Part shown: piece by piece, positions 17,050 to 25,123 of the stretch
Layout of the letters: each line of letters starts with the position of its first letter
How positions within the stretch are numbered: the stretch's first letter is position 1
NCBI GenBank assembly: GCA_963728355.1
Contig: CAVSJQ010000002.1
Location: forward strand, 248,001 to 312,000
Reading direction: 5' to 3'
DNA: 64,000 nt
From: Sva-07 sp963728355
Lineage (GTDB): Bacteria > Actinomycetota > Acidimicrobiia > Acidimicrobiales > Ilumatobacteraceae
Notes under the pieces: generated by a model
Told to the model about the DNA's origin: nothing
The model's input: the letters and a program-made list of their open reading frames with translations, nothing else
Databases searched by the model: none
Translations under genes and position numbers: made by a program

Positions 17050-17667
17050 ATGTACATCACTCGCCGAATGGCTCGCGTCAACGGGAGGCCCGGCATCGAA
17101 TGGGCATCGCAGATCACGAAGGTGGTGCAGGCCGCCGGGGGCAGGACATCGCTCTGGGCGGGTGGACCCGGATCGACGATCGGCACCATTGCGTGGTCGA
17201 GTCTCGTCGACTCGTTCGCCGCGATGGTCGAGAGCACCGACCGGCTCAACGAGAACGAGGAGTACCTCGCTCTGCTCGGGCAGGCCGGCCAGCACATCGT
17301 CTCGCTGGAACCCGACACGATGATGCAGGTGGTGCACGGGGAGATCACCGGGCAGGCCGAGGTCGGCTCCTTCCTGGCGGCGGTGACGGCGACAGCCGAT
17401 CCCGGCCGTGCCATGGAGGCGCTCGCGTGGGCGCCGGTGATCGCCGACGCCTGGACCACGGCGACCGGCCTTCCGGTCGCCGTCACCACGAACGCCGCCG
17501 GCCCGATGGACACCGTCCAGTGGCTCGTTCGATTCGACGACGCAGCAGCGGTCGACGAAGCGAACGGGAAGATCGCCGCATCGACCGAGTACCTCGAGGT
17601 GTACGCCACCGGTGCCGGTCTGTTCACCAGCGACTCCAACCAGATGTACGCGAGGCGTATCGCCTGA
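17050..17667 (+). CDS. hypothetical protein, possibly dimeric alpha/beta barrel
   Basis: This 205-residue soluble protein has no family I can name. Its layout suggests a duplicated ferredoxin-like (ABM/NIPSNAP-type) fold. The first half has a beta-strand start (MYITRRMARVNG), a helix and a GTIAWSSLVDSF strand. The second half has a similar order (ALAWAPVIADAWTTATG, then VQWLVRFDD). No cysteines or metal motifs stand out. Unlike most genes here it has a clear Shine-Dalgarno sequence (AAAGGGG, about 7 nt before the ATG) and a real leader. A perfect 12-bp hairpin ends the unit. Confidence 0.65.
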   Translation: MYITRRMARVNGRPGIEWASQITKVVQAAGGRTSLWAGGPGSTIGTIAWSSLVDSFAAMVESTDRLNENEEYLALLGQAGQHIVSLEPDTMMQVVHGEITGQAEVGSFLAAVTATADPGRAMEALAWAPVIADAWTTATGLPVAVTTNAAGPMDTVQWLVRFDDAAAVDEANGKIAASTEYLEVYATGAGLFTSDSNQMYARRIA

Positions 17668-17707
17668 CCAGGTCCGATCACCGCACATGACAGCGGCGCT
17701 GACGTCC

Positions 17708-17734
17708 ACCGCTGCGGAGTGTCTCCGCAGCGGT
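17708..17734 (+). terminator. hairpin terminator after the 17050 gene
   Basis: ACCGCTGCGGAG (17708-17719) and its exact complement (17723-17734) form a 12-bp stem with a 3-nt loop, 40 nt past the stop. There is no T-tract, as is common in high-GC actinobacteria. Confidence 0.7.
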
Positions 17735-17822
17735 CGCGTCCTGTCCGTGTCACCTGGTGGGGAGGAGCGATGGGCAGTACGTTGACACCAGCAACGAACG
17801 GCGTTGCGCTGGAGGGGACGAG

Positions 17823-18827
17823 ATGAGCATCACCGACGACGACCTGGAGACCACGAACTCGGCGATCGCCAAGCTGGAGGGGATCGAGCCGTCGGGCGAC
17901 ATCGGCGAGTTCAACGCCCGCAAGCTCACGTTCGGGCCCGACAAGGCCGTGATCGGGCCCGTCGCCCACCTCGCGGCCGAACGCATCCGGCTGACGGCGC
18001 TCGAGTGGGAGCACTTCGAGGTCCGCCAGGTCGGTGCCACCCTCGGTGGCATCGTCAAGGGCCTCGACCTGTCGAAGCCGCTCGCCGACGACGTGTTCGA
18101 GGAGCTCTCGCGGGCGTGGGTCGACTACAAGGTGCTGTTCTTTCGTGACCAGGAGCTCACCGCCGAGCAACACGTCGCGTTCGCCCGACGCTTCGGCGAG
18201 CTCGAAGTGCACCCGTTCCTCTCCAACAACGACGAGTTGCCCGAACTCGTGCGCTTCGCGAAGGACGCCGACACCGGCGGCTACGAGAACGGCTGGCATC
18301 ACGACGTCACCTGGCGCGAGGTGCCGTCGAAGGGGGCGATCCTGCGTGCGATCTCGGTCCCGGACACCGGCGGCGACACGCTGTTCTGCGACATGAACGC
18401 CGCCTACGAAGGGCTGTCCGACGAGATCAAGGACCGCATCGAGGGCCTCGTCGCCGAGCACGACTACATGCAGGCGTTCGGACACACGATCACCGGCGCC
18501 GACGCGTCAGCGATGCGAGAGAAGTACCCCGTGGTCGAGCACCCGGTGGTGATCCACCACCCGATCTCGGGCGACCGGTTGCTGTACGTCAACCGGTTCT
18601 TCACGAGCCGCATCGTCGGACTCGATCCCGCCGAGTCCGATGAACTGCTGGTGACGCTGTTCGCGCAGGCGAACACGCTCGAGTACCACTGCCGCCTGCA
18701 CTGGCACCCGAACTCGATCGCGATGTGGGACAACCTCGCCGTGCAGCACTACGCCTCGAGCGACTACTGGCCCGACGTCCGGGTGATGGAGCGGGCGAGC
18801 ATCGTCGGCGTCCGACCGTCGTTCTGA
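17823..18827 (+). CDS. TauD/TfdA family Fe(II)/2-oxoglutarate dioxygenase
   Basis: This 334-residue enzyme would hydroxylate a small substrate (taurine, a sulfonate, a phenoxy acid or an alkyl sulfate are family examples) with 2-oxoglutarate. The iron facial triad is visible as HxD in WHHDVTW (about 158-164) and the distal histidine in VQHYAS (about 305). The 2-oxoglutarate-binding arginine follows in VRVMERASI. The N-terminal 60 residues are an extension beyond the usual TauD start. The SD GGAGGGG (17811-17817) is partly in a hairpin arm (CCAGCAACG 17788-17796 against 17802-17812), so initiation could be structure-sensitive. The next gene starts 15 nt downstream. Confidence 0.87.
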   Translation: MSITDDDLETTNSAIAKLEGIEPSGDIGEFNARKLTFGPDKAVIGPVAHLAAERIRLTALEWEHFEVRQVGATLGGIVKGLDLSKPLADDVFEELSRAWVDYKVLFFRDQELTAEQHVAFARRFGELEVHPFLSNNDELPELVRFAKDADTGGYENGWHHDVTWREVPSKGAILRAISVPDTGGDTLFCDMNAAYEGLSDEIKDRIEGLVAEHDYMQAFGHTITGADASAMREKYPVVEHPVVIHHPISGDRLLYVNRFFTSRIVGLDPAESDELLVTLFAQANTLEYHCRLHWHPNSIAMWDNLAVQHYASSDYWPDVRVMERASIVGVRPSF

Positions 18828-18841
18828 GCGGCGGGTCGCCG

Positions 18842-19531
18842 ATGGCGCGTCACGTCGCCCGATGGGAGTTGGCGGACGTCGGAGGACCCGTCGTGGTCGT
18901 CGACGTGATCCGGGCGTTCACGACCGCCGCCTACGCGTTCGGTTCCGGCGCGGCCGAGATCTACCTCGTGGGCGATGTCGACGAGGCGCTGGCCTTCAAG
19001 GCTGCGAATCCGGGAGTGATCGCACTCGGAGAGGACCGGGGTCTGCGCCCTGACGGCTTCGACTACCCCAATTCGCCGGCGATGGTCAGCCGTGCCGATC
19101 TGACCGGTTGCACGCTCGTGCAACGGACCTCGGCCGGCACCCGGGGCGTGGTGGCCGCTGCCGGTGCCGACCGGCTGTGGGCGGCGAGCCTCGCCTGTGC
19201 ATCAGCCACGGCGCGAGCGGTCGAGTCCGCTGGCCTGGGTTCCCCGACATACGTGATCACGGGCCGGTTCGAGGACCGCCCGGCAGACAGCGGCCGTGAC
19301 GACGAGATGACCGCTCGGCTGATCGAGCGAGCCCGTCTCGGTCAACCGCTCGACAGTGCGGCCACCTCGTCTGCTCTGAAGGCGACGAACGAGGCGGCGA
19401 GGACGCTGGCGCTCGGGCCGGATCACTGCGACCCGGCCGACATCGAGCTTGCTGCGACCGTCGACGCCTTCGATTTCGCGATGGAGGTCGAACGAACGCC
19501 CCTCGGTCTCGTGCTGCGTTGCGTACGGTGA
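18842..19531 (+). CDS. 2-phosphosulfolactate phosphatase (ComB) family protein
   Basis: This 229-residue protein matches the ComB family, whose archaeal member dephosphorylates 2-phosphosulfolactate in coenzyme M synthesis. The family start VVVVDVIRAFTTAAYAFGSGA, the GEDRGLRPDGFDYPNSPAM region and RTSAGTRG are all present. Bacteria carrying this family generally do not make coenzyme M, so the true substrate is likely another phosphorylated hydroxyacid. It follows the dioxygenase by 14 nt and is probably cotranscribed. A shared role in sulfonate metabolism is tempting but unproven. Its stop overlaps a possible GTG start of the next gene (GTGA). Confidence 0.8.
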   Translation: MARHVARWELADVGGPVVVVDVIRAFTTAAYAFGSGAAEIYLVGDVDEALAFKAANPGVIALGEDRGLRPDGFDYPNSPAMVSRADLTGCTLVQRTSAGTRGVVAAAGADRLWAASLACASATARAVESAGLGSPTYVITGRFEDRPADSGRDDEMTARLIERARLGQPLDSAATSSALKATNEAARTLALGPDHCDPADIELAATVDAFDFAMEVERTPLGLVLRCVR

Positions 19532-19536
19532 AGCCG

Positions 19537-20556
19537 ATGGAGGAGTTCGTGATCGCACGGAACCCCGACGAAGCGTCGTCCCTGCCGTACCTGTTGCGCC
19601 TCCCGTTGCCGTCCGGTGCTGTCGTGCTCAAGGCGAAGGACACCTGGCCGCGCACCAGCAAGATCTACTGCCACCCGGCCGACGGCTGGCCGGCACCGGG
19701 TGACCTCGACATCATCGAACGGGTGCCGGTGCGCTCGTGTGTGCGTCGAGGCGTCGCGGTCGACCTCGTGCTGGACCGCGGACGCGAGAATCGATCCCAA
19801 TTCGTGTTCACCATGGCGCGCGGTCGAGAGATGGTGTTCTGGCAGTCGGCGCGTACCGCCAAGCAGGCCCGTCCCGGCGTGCGGGTCCCGACGGCCCGGG
19901 CGTCCGGCCACGAACTGGAAGTGCTCGTCGACTCGCGCGAGCGTTACGCGTGGAAGTTCTCCGAGCAGCAGGCAACCACTGCGAAGCGGGCGATCCCCGT
20001 CGGCGACTACGCCGTCGAAGTTGACGGGCAGGTCGTCGCCGTGGTCGAGCGCAAGAGCGTCGACGATCTCGTGTCGACGATCGTCGGCGGCAAGTTCTGG
20101 ATGCTGCTCGCGGAGTTGGCGGCCGTCGCCGGTGGCGAGCGACGTTCCGCCGGCGGCTCCGAGGAGGTGTCGGGCCGGGTGGCGGCGATCGTGGTGGAGG
20201 ACCGCTACTCGGCGATCTTCAAGCTCCGCCACGTACGTCCCGCGTCGATCGCCACGCAGCTCGCGGAGGCGGCGGTGCGCTATCCGACAGTGCCGATCGT
20301 GTTCGCGGAGACCCGCCAACTCGCACAGGAGTGGACGTTCCGCTTCTTCGGTGCCGCCGTCGAGCACGCCTCCGACGCACGGGTGGGGGAGGCGCGCACC
20401 GCCGAACTCGTCGCGGCTGGATCCGTTCCGAATCGCGCTCCCACTGCCGCGGAGGTTCGCTCCTGGGCAGCCGAACACGGGTTCTCCGTCAGCGACCGCG
20501 GCCGCATTCCGAGCGCCGTGCTGCGGGCGTACCTCGCCGAACACGGTACGGCCTGA
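19537..20556 (+). CDS. ERCC4-type nuclease fused to an Lsr2-like DNA-binding domain
   Basis: This protein of about 339 residues has an unassigned N-terminal region of about 120 residues. An ERCC4 (XPF/Mus81-type) nuclease domain follows, with the metal-binding pattern DSRERY, GDYAVEV and VVERKSVDDL. The C-terminal 40 residues (AAEVRSWAAEHGF, then VSDRGRIPSAV) match the DNA-binding core of Lsr2, where RGR enters the minor groove of AT-rich DNA. The fusion implies a nuclease aimed at particular DNA, perhaps foreign AT-rich sequence. No partner is adjacent. Three starts are possible: TTG 19519, GTG 19528 (overlapping the comB-like stop) and ATG 19537, which lies 7 nt after TACGGT. Confidence 0.8.
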   Translation: MEEFVIARNPDEASSLPYLLRLPLPSGAVVLKAKDTWPRTSKIYCHPADGWPAPGDLDIIERVPVRSCVRRGVAVDLVLDRGRENRSQFVFTMARGREMVFWQSARTAKQARPGVRVPTARASGHELEVLVDSRERYAWKFSEQQATTAKRAIPVGDYAVEVDGQVVAVVERKSVDDLVSTIVGGKFWMLLAELAAVAGGERRSAGGSEEVSGRVAAIVVEDRYSAIFKLRHVRPASIATQLAEAAVRYPTVPIVFAETRQLAQEWTFRFFGAAVEHASDARVGEARTAELVAAGSVPNRAPTAAEVRSWAAEHGFSVSDRGRIPSAVLRAYLAEHGTA

Positions 20557-20581
20557 CGCAACCCGGCGACATCGACCGATC

Positions 20582-22009
20582 TCAGCAGATCTGGGTGCCG
20601 TCGGGGCCGGTGATGTGCCAGTGGCCGTCGTCGCTGCGGTGGACGGTGAAGCCGGCTTCTTTGAGGTAGTTGTGGCGGGGGCACAGGGGTGCGCCGTTGT
20701 GGGGGTTGGTGGGGCCGCGGGTGGACCAGCTGGTGAGGTGGTCGGCGTGGCACCAGGTGTGGGGTTGGTCGCAGCCGGGCCAGATGCACGTGGGTTCGAG
20801 CAGCATGACCGCTTCGCGTGCGGCGCCGGTGAACAGCCGGGTGGTGCGTCCCATGTCGATGACGACGCCTTGGGCGTCGGTGACGACTCGGCGGATCAGG
20901 GACCACATGGAGACACCGATGATGGCGGTGGGGTCGACGCGGTGGCCGCGGGAGGTGCGTGCGGTGACGTCGCGGTAGTGGGAGGGGTCGAGGAGGTCGT
21001 TGTCGGCGACGGCGGCGGCGGTGGTCGCGTCGAGGAGGAAGTTGACCGTGGGCAGCGGTCGTTGCCGGTCTGGTGGGCACGCGGCGGCGGCGCGGGCCAT
21101 CTCGAGGAGTGCGTCGCAGCGGCGTTGGGGTTCCGTTCGTCGAAGTCCGGTGACGTCGACGTTGCCGTCGCCGAGCCGGCGGGTGGCTTCGGTCCAGTCG
21201 CGTTGGAATTCGCGGTCGGTGTACCAGGAGAAGATTTCGAGGAATTCGACGCCGCCGACGTCGTCGAGGCGGGCGTGCAGGTCCCAGCCGCCGTCGGGGC
21301 TCTGGCGCATCAGTGCGCTGCGACGTTGCCGGTTGCGTTCGGCTTGCTCGGCTGCACCGATCGGGTCGGCGAGTGCTTCCCAGGTGAGCGCGCGGCGTTC
21401 GAACTCGACGTAGGAGACATCCATCGCGTCGGCCATCAACTCCCAGACCCCTCGGGTGAGCACGTCGGGGTCGATGCGTGGGTTGGCGGCAAGACGCGAC
21501 ATCAGCCGGGTCTGTGCGACACCGACCTGGCCGGCGGCCAACGCGTTGTTCCACACCGCGACGGCTCGGCGCAGCTTGGCGGCCTGCACTCGACCGTACG
21601 CTTCGGACCCCGAGAGTTGCAGCCGATGCTTCAGCCAGGCTTTGGCGGTGAAGAACCCTTGGTCACGGAACGGTCCGGCCGCATCGACATGATCGGCGAC
21701 CGCGATCGTTGCGGCGTCGGCCTGGCGGCGCAACTGCTCGACACCCTGGGCCCACGCGGTGACCGTTGCGGCGTCGAAGCTCGACGGATCGATGCGCTCC
21801 AACACGGCAAGGCCCTGGGCGCAGTGCTCGACCACCGCCAGCATCCATTCCGGTCCCACCGCCATCTGATCACCGAACGCGACGTCGGTCACCGGATCGA
21901 ACCGGCGAGGCACCGAATCATCCCGACACCAACCGAACCCGTCGCCGAACCGGGGCACACCCGACACGTCGGACGCCTCGCCGGCCACCGGATCCTCGAC
22001 AACGGTCAT
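20582..22009 (-). CDS. DUF222 and HNH endonuclease domain protein
   Basis: This 475-residue protein has the actinobacterial DUF222 helical region (about 60-340) followed by a C-terminal HNH nuclease. The zinc/HNH signature is CIWPGC, then CHADHLTSW, GAPLCPRHN and a final H in FTVHRSDDG. Such genes are often multicopy (13E12-type in mycobacteria) and may be selfish or defence-related. The coding strand uses C-ending codons very strongly (runs of CAC, ACC, CCC), more than neighbouring genes, which hints at separate ancestry. ATG at 22009 is chosen as the first start giving a typical N-terminus. It converges on the ERCC4 gene with 25 nt between. Confidence 0.87.
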   Translation of the reverse strand: MTVVEDPVAGEASDVSGVPRFGDGFGWCRDDSVPRRFDPVTDVAFGDQMAVGPEWMLAVVEHCAQGLAVLERIDPSSFDAATVTAWAQGVEQLRRQADAATIAVADHVDAAGPFRDQGFFTAKAWLKHRLQLSGSEAYGRVQAAKLRRAVAVWNNALAAGQVGVAQTRLMSRLAANPRIDPDVLTRGVWELMADAMDVSYVEFERRALTWEALADPIGAAEQAERNRQRRSALMRQSPDGGWDLHARLDDVGGVEFLEIFSWYTDREFQRDWTEATRRLGDGNVDVTGLRRTEPQRRCDALLEMARAAAACPPDRQRPLPTVNFLLDATTAAAVADNDLLDPSHYRDVTARTSRGHRVDPTAIIGVSMWSLIRRVVTDAQGVVIDMGRTTRLFTGAAREAVMLLEPTCIWPGCDQPHTWCHADHLTSWSTRGPTNPHNGAPLCPRHNYLKEAGFTVHRSDDGHWHITGPDGTQIC

Positions 22010-22067
22010 GACACCATCATGACCAAGGGGTACCCCACAGTTGCCGGGGCCCGTCGATCCGAGTCGG

Positions 22068-22352
22068 TCAGGTGTCGGTCGGGTCGAACATCTCCAACTG
22101 CTCCCACGTGGTGGCGACGTCGCTGACGACGAACCAGCGCAGCCGGCCTCGAGATCCGGGCCGTCGGATCTCCACCCGCTCGGCACGCAGCGACCTGGCC
22201 GATCCGTCGGGGTCGCGGATGGCGATGCTGCCGTCGAATTCGATCCCGACCACTCGCCCGACGATCCAACGTCCCTTGTCGTTGCGGCGGAAACGGATCG
22301 GTTCGCCCATCCGCAGACCGAGCCGGGCGAGCGATGCGGGCGAACGATGCAT
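22068..22352 (-). CDS. small protein with C-terminal clamp-binding-like motif
   Basis: This 94-residue product is not a family I can name. The core looks like a small beta-barrel (RFRRNDKGRWIVGRVVGIEFDG, SH3/Tudor-like). A conserved-looking tail, VSDVATTWEQLEMFDP, contains QLEMF. That resembles the QLxLF peptide that bacterial polymerases and repair proteins use to bind the sliding clamp. It lies 14 nt downstream of an SDR gene on the same strand and is probably cotranscribed. The ATG at 22352 is chosen; an internal ATG at 22310 is possible. A nucleic-acid role is inference only. Confidence 0.6.
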   Translation of the reverse strand: MHRSPASLARLGLRMGEPIRFRRNDKGRWIVGRVVGIEFDGSIAIRDPDGSARSLRAERVEIRRPGSRGRLRWFVVSDVATTWEQLEMFDPTDT

Positions 22353-22366
22353 GCCGAACCGAGACG

Positions 22367-23149
22367 TCAGGCGCCGATCGTGCGCCGTTGCAGCTTGCGC
22401 ATGCCGCCCAACCACCGTTCGGGGTCGGTCGCCTTGAGCGCCATGTAGTCGGCCACCTCGGGATGCGGGAGCACGAAGAACTGCTCGGCCTCGATCGCGT
22501 CGGCCACCTGCACCGCCACATCTGCCGGCTCCAGCACGACGCCGGCGGCCTTGACGACGTTGCTCCCGCTGAGCTCGTCGTCGCCGGCGTGCAGCATCGC
22601 CGTGTTGACGCCCTGCGGGCACAGACACGTGACCTTGATGCCGGCGTCTCCGTACGTCACGGCCATGTACTCGGCGAACGCGACGGCGGCCCGCTTGGTG
22701 AGCGTGTACGGCCCCGAGCCGATCTGCATCAGCAGGCCTGCCGCAGAGGCAGTGGAGCAGAAGTAGCCCTCGCCCCGCTCGAGCCAGTCGGGCAGCAGGT
22801 ATTTGGCAGCCCATCGGTGGGCGTGCACGTTGACGGCGAAGGCCAGCTCCCAGTCGGCCTCCGGTGTCTCGACGACGCCCCGTCCGATCCCGACGCCGGC
22901 ATTGCAGAAGAACAGATCGATCGACCCGAGCGCCGACGTCGCGGCCTCGACGAGCGTCGCGTTTCCCTGCTCGGTACTCACGTCGGCGGTGATGCCCGTC
23001 GCCCGTTCCAGTGATGCCGCCACCTCGTCGGCACCCGCCAGGTCGGCAACCACCACGTTCGCGCCCCGGGCATGGAACTCGCGGGCGAGTGCCTCGCCGA
23101 TGCCCCGTCCCGCTCCGGTGACCACCACGTTGCGTCCGCTGAGCTGCAT
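22367..23149 (-). CDS. short-chain dehydrogenase/reductase (SDR)
   Basis: This 260-residue classical SDR has the NAD(P) motif TGAGRGIG (about 9-16), the NAG of FCNAGVG and the Ser-Tyr-Lys triad (STASAAG, then YTLTK). The acidic residue after strand 2 (VVADLAGAD) favours NAD(H). It is a soluble oxidoreductase of unknown alcohol or ketone. The C-terminal part (PERWLGGMRKLQRR) resembles SDRs found near acyl-CoA genes in actinobacteria. The ATG at 23149 follows TACGAT by 6 nt. A small gene follows on the same strand. Confidence 0.87.
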   Translation of the reverse strand: MQLSGRNVVVTGAGRGIGEALAREFHARGANVVVADLAGADEVAASLERATGITADVSTEQGNATLVEAATSALGSIDLFFCNAGVGIGRGVVETPEADWELAFAVNVHAHRWAAKYLLPDWLERGEGYFCSTASAAGLLMQIGSGPYTLTKRAAVAFAEYMAVTYGDAGIKVTCLCPQGVNTAMLHAGDDELSGSNVVKAAGVVLEPADVAVQVADAIEAEQFFVLPHPEVADYMALKATDPERWLGGMRKLQRRTIGA

Positions 23150-23277
23150 CTCTGCATCGTAGGTTCGCCAGCCGCCCGGCAGCGGTGTCCCCGGTCCCTG
23201 TGAACGTTGTGTGACACCTCGCTCATCTGCGACCAGGTGCGTGTTCGCGGCTCGGATCGCGGGTACCGTGTCAACCA

Positions 23278-23481
23278 ATGACTGATGAGCGCATCGACTC
23301 CAGTAACGAAGCCGTGATCACCGAAGCCCTGAGCGTCATCGATGGCGCACTGGCCAGGATGATGCAGCGGGAACTCGTGTCGACGGGTGAGGTCGCCGAT
23401 CTGTTGCTCGACGTGCGCACGCTGCTCACGACCGAGCCGGCGGTCCTCGTCGACGACGTGGTCACCACCGACGCCAACTGA
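23278..23481 (+). CDS. small hypothetical protein
   Basis: This 67-residue acidic, mostly helical protein is unrecognised. The sequence is methionine- and leucine-rich in the middle (GALARMMQRELVST) with no cysteine, signal or membrane segment. Support for its being real is a TACCGT element 8 nt before the ATG, a clean stop, codon use like its neighbours and no overlap with another gene. It is divergent from the SDR gene. Confidence 0.6.
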   Translation: MTDERIDSSNEAVITEALSVIDGALARMMQRELVSTGEVADLLLDVRTLLTTEPAVLVDDVVTTDAN

Positions 23482-23546
23482 GCGTCAGGGTGCCGCGCTC
23501 GAAGCGTCGCGCCATCGCACCCGACCAGGTCGGCGTCATGACCGCC

Positions 23547-24221
23547 TCAGGGGGCGAATCGCTTGGCGATGCGTCGCCCCACCAGGCCCAGCAGTGAGCC
23601 GACCACTGCGCCGACCACGACGTCGGAGCCGTGGTGGATTCGCACGTAGGCCCGGCTGATTCCGACGATCGCTGCGATCTTCCACCAGATCATGCCGAAC
23701 TTCGGGCCGTCCCAGCCCGACAAGACCATCGCCGCGAACGCCGCAGAACTGGCGTGGCCAGAGGGAAACGACGACGTCTTCGGCTGTCGCACGCGCAGCC
23801 GCTCGTCGCCGGTCTGGGTGGGCCGCTCTCGTCGGAAGAGCCGTTTGACGCCCTGATTGACGACGAGGCTCTCGGCGCCCAACATCACGGCCAGCACGAC
23901 CACCTGATCCGGTCGCCCCTTGGCGATGCCGCGCGCGATGCCGATGCCGTGCCAGACGAGCGAGAAGTCGCCGACGTGGCTGGCGGTGGTGAACACTCGG
24001 TCGGCGATCGGGTTGCCCCGGAGCTGTTCGAGCAGATCGTCGACCACTTTGTCGAACGCATCGACCTGGGGGCCGAGGTGGCCCTGGCCCGGAACGATCG
24101 GGAACGGACCCGCCTCGATCGGTTCCGGATCGGGGTGTCCGAGCACCGAGGCCGCATCGGCGGCATCGAGTGCAGTTTCGTCGCCCGTCGTTTCGCGACC
24201 GCTGACACCGCCCGTCGTCAT
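23547..24221 (-). CDS. PAP2 superfamily phosphatase
   Basis: This 224-residue integral membrane protein dephosphorylates lipid phosphates such as phosphatidic acid or undecaprenyl pyrophosphate. All three PAP2 signatures are present: KRLFRRERP (KxxxxxxRP), PSGHASS and SRAYVRIHHGSD (SRxxxxxHxxxD). About five hydrophobic helices surround them, after a polar N-terminal 45 residues. Its ATG overlaps the TGA of the RecB-like nuclease gene (ATGA), so the two are translationally coupled, although a functional link is not obvious. Confidence 0.9.
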   Translation of the reverse strand: MTTGGVSGRETTGDETALDAADAASVLGHPDPEPIEAGPFPIVPGQGHLGPQVDAFDKVVDDLLEQLRGNPIADRVFTTASHVGDFSLVWHGIGIARGIAKGRPDQVVVLAVMLGAESLVVNQGVKRLFRRERPTQTGDERLRVRQPKTSSFPSGHASSAAFAAMVLSGWDGPKFGMIWWKIAAIVGISRAYVRIHHGSDVVVGAVVGSLLGLVGRRIAKRFAP

Positions 24222-25087
24222 GGGGCCACCTGCGCCTCGGGGCTCGCGAAGAGCGCATCGTAGGCTGCGACGGCTTCTGCGGCGGCGAGCGACGGATCGC
24301 CGCCGAACGCCGGGCACCACTGGCGGAACGAACACCAGTCGCACAGTCTGCTCTGGCGTGGCCGGAAGTCGCCGGTGGTGCACGCCCGCTCGACAGCGGA
24401 CCACACGGCGGTGGTGCGTGTGGTGATGAACTTGACCGACTGCGCCGACGGCACGGTCTCGATCGTCTCGCCCGAGGCGAGGTACATCAGCCGGATCTTC
24501 GCCGGCCGTTTGCCGAACACCGCCTCGCACAGGAACGAGTAGAAGTGCACGCCGGCAAGGCTCTTCTGCTCGTAATTGCCCGAGGGCGCCCGACCGGTCT
24601 TGTAGTCGGTGACGACGAGTTCGCCGTCGGCGTCGAGTTCGAGCCGATCGATGATGCCACGCAGTGTCAGCTCACCGACGGGTGCCTCCATCCAGAGTTC
24701 GAGCCCGATCTCGCGCACCGTGGTGGGATCCTCCATGGCGAAGTACTTGTCGATCAGGGCATGGCAGTCGCGGTCGAATGCGTCGGCCTCGTCGCCGACC
24801 AGCCGCAGGCCGACGTAGTCATCGTGGGTGCGGTACTCGTCGAGGGCGCTCGCCATGTCGGCCGCCAGCGCCTCGGGGGTCCGGTCGGCGGCCCGACGAA
24901 CGAACAGCAGCTGGAGGGCGCGGTGCACGATCGTTCCCTTGGTGGTGGCGACGCCCGGGGGTTCGGGCAGTTTCTCGATGCTCGAGAACCGGAACTGCAT
25001 CGGGCACGACGTGAATGAGGACACCCGAGAGGGAGACAGCGACATCGGCACCGGGAACGTCGGCGCGGGAGCAGCGGTGTCGGTCAT
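24218..25087 (-). CDS. RecB/Cas4-like PD-(D/E)XK nuclease with Fe-S cysteines
   Basis: This 289-residue nuclease has the PD-(D/E)XK core: HRAL near residue 55, GIIDRLEL with the metal aspartate (about 145) and VVTDYKTG (D and K, about 163). An early cysteine (SCPMQF) and a C-terminal CDWCSFRQWC cluster are placed as in Cas4/AddB-type enzymes that hold a [4Fe-4S] cluster. It is a free-standing RecB-like exonuclease of the kind common in actinobacteria, and no CRISPR genes are near. The ATG at 25087 is preferred because TACCAT lies 7 nt upstream; 25096 is the alternative. It is coupled to the PAP2 gene. Confidence 0.87.
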   Translation of the reverse strand: MTDTAAPAPTFPVPMSLSPSRVSSFTSCPMQFRFSSIEKLPEPPGVATTKGTIVHRALQLLFVRRAADRTPEALAADMASALDEYRTHDDYVGLRLVGDEADAFDRDCHALIDKYFAMEDPTTVREIGLELWMEAPVGELTLRGIIDRLELDADGELVVTDYKTGRAPSGNYEQKSLAGVHFYSFLCEAVFGKRPAKIRLMYLASGETIETVPSAQSVKFITTRTTAVWSAVERACTTGDFRPRQSRLCDWCSFRQWCPAFGGDPSLAAAEAVAAYDALFASPEAQVAP

Positions 25088-25123
25088 GTCGGCCATGGTA
25101 GAGGGGGGCTGTCGCAGGGTTGC

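Noticed and set aside
17823..19531. Taurine/sulfonate operon from the TauD-like and ComB-like genes
   Set aside because: No sulfonate transporter or sulfolactate enzymes are near, and the TSUP permease is 23 kb away, so I keep the functions general.
24218..25087. Cas4-like nuclease as a sign of CRISPR
   Set aside because: No repeat-spacer array or other cas gene is seen in the window; free-standing RecB-like nucleases are common in actinobacteria.
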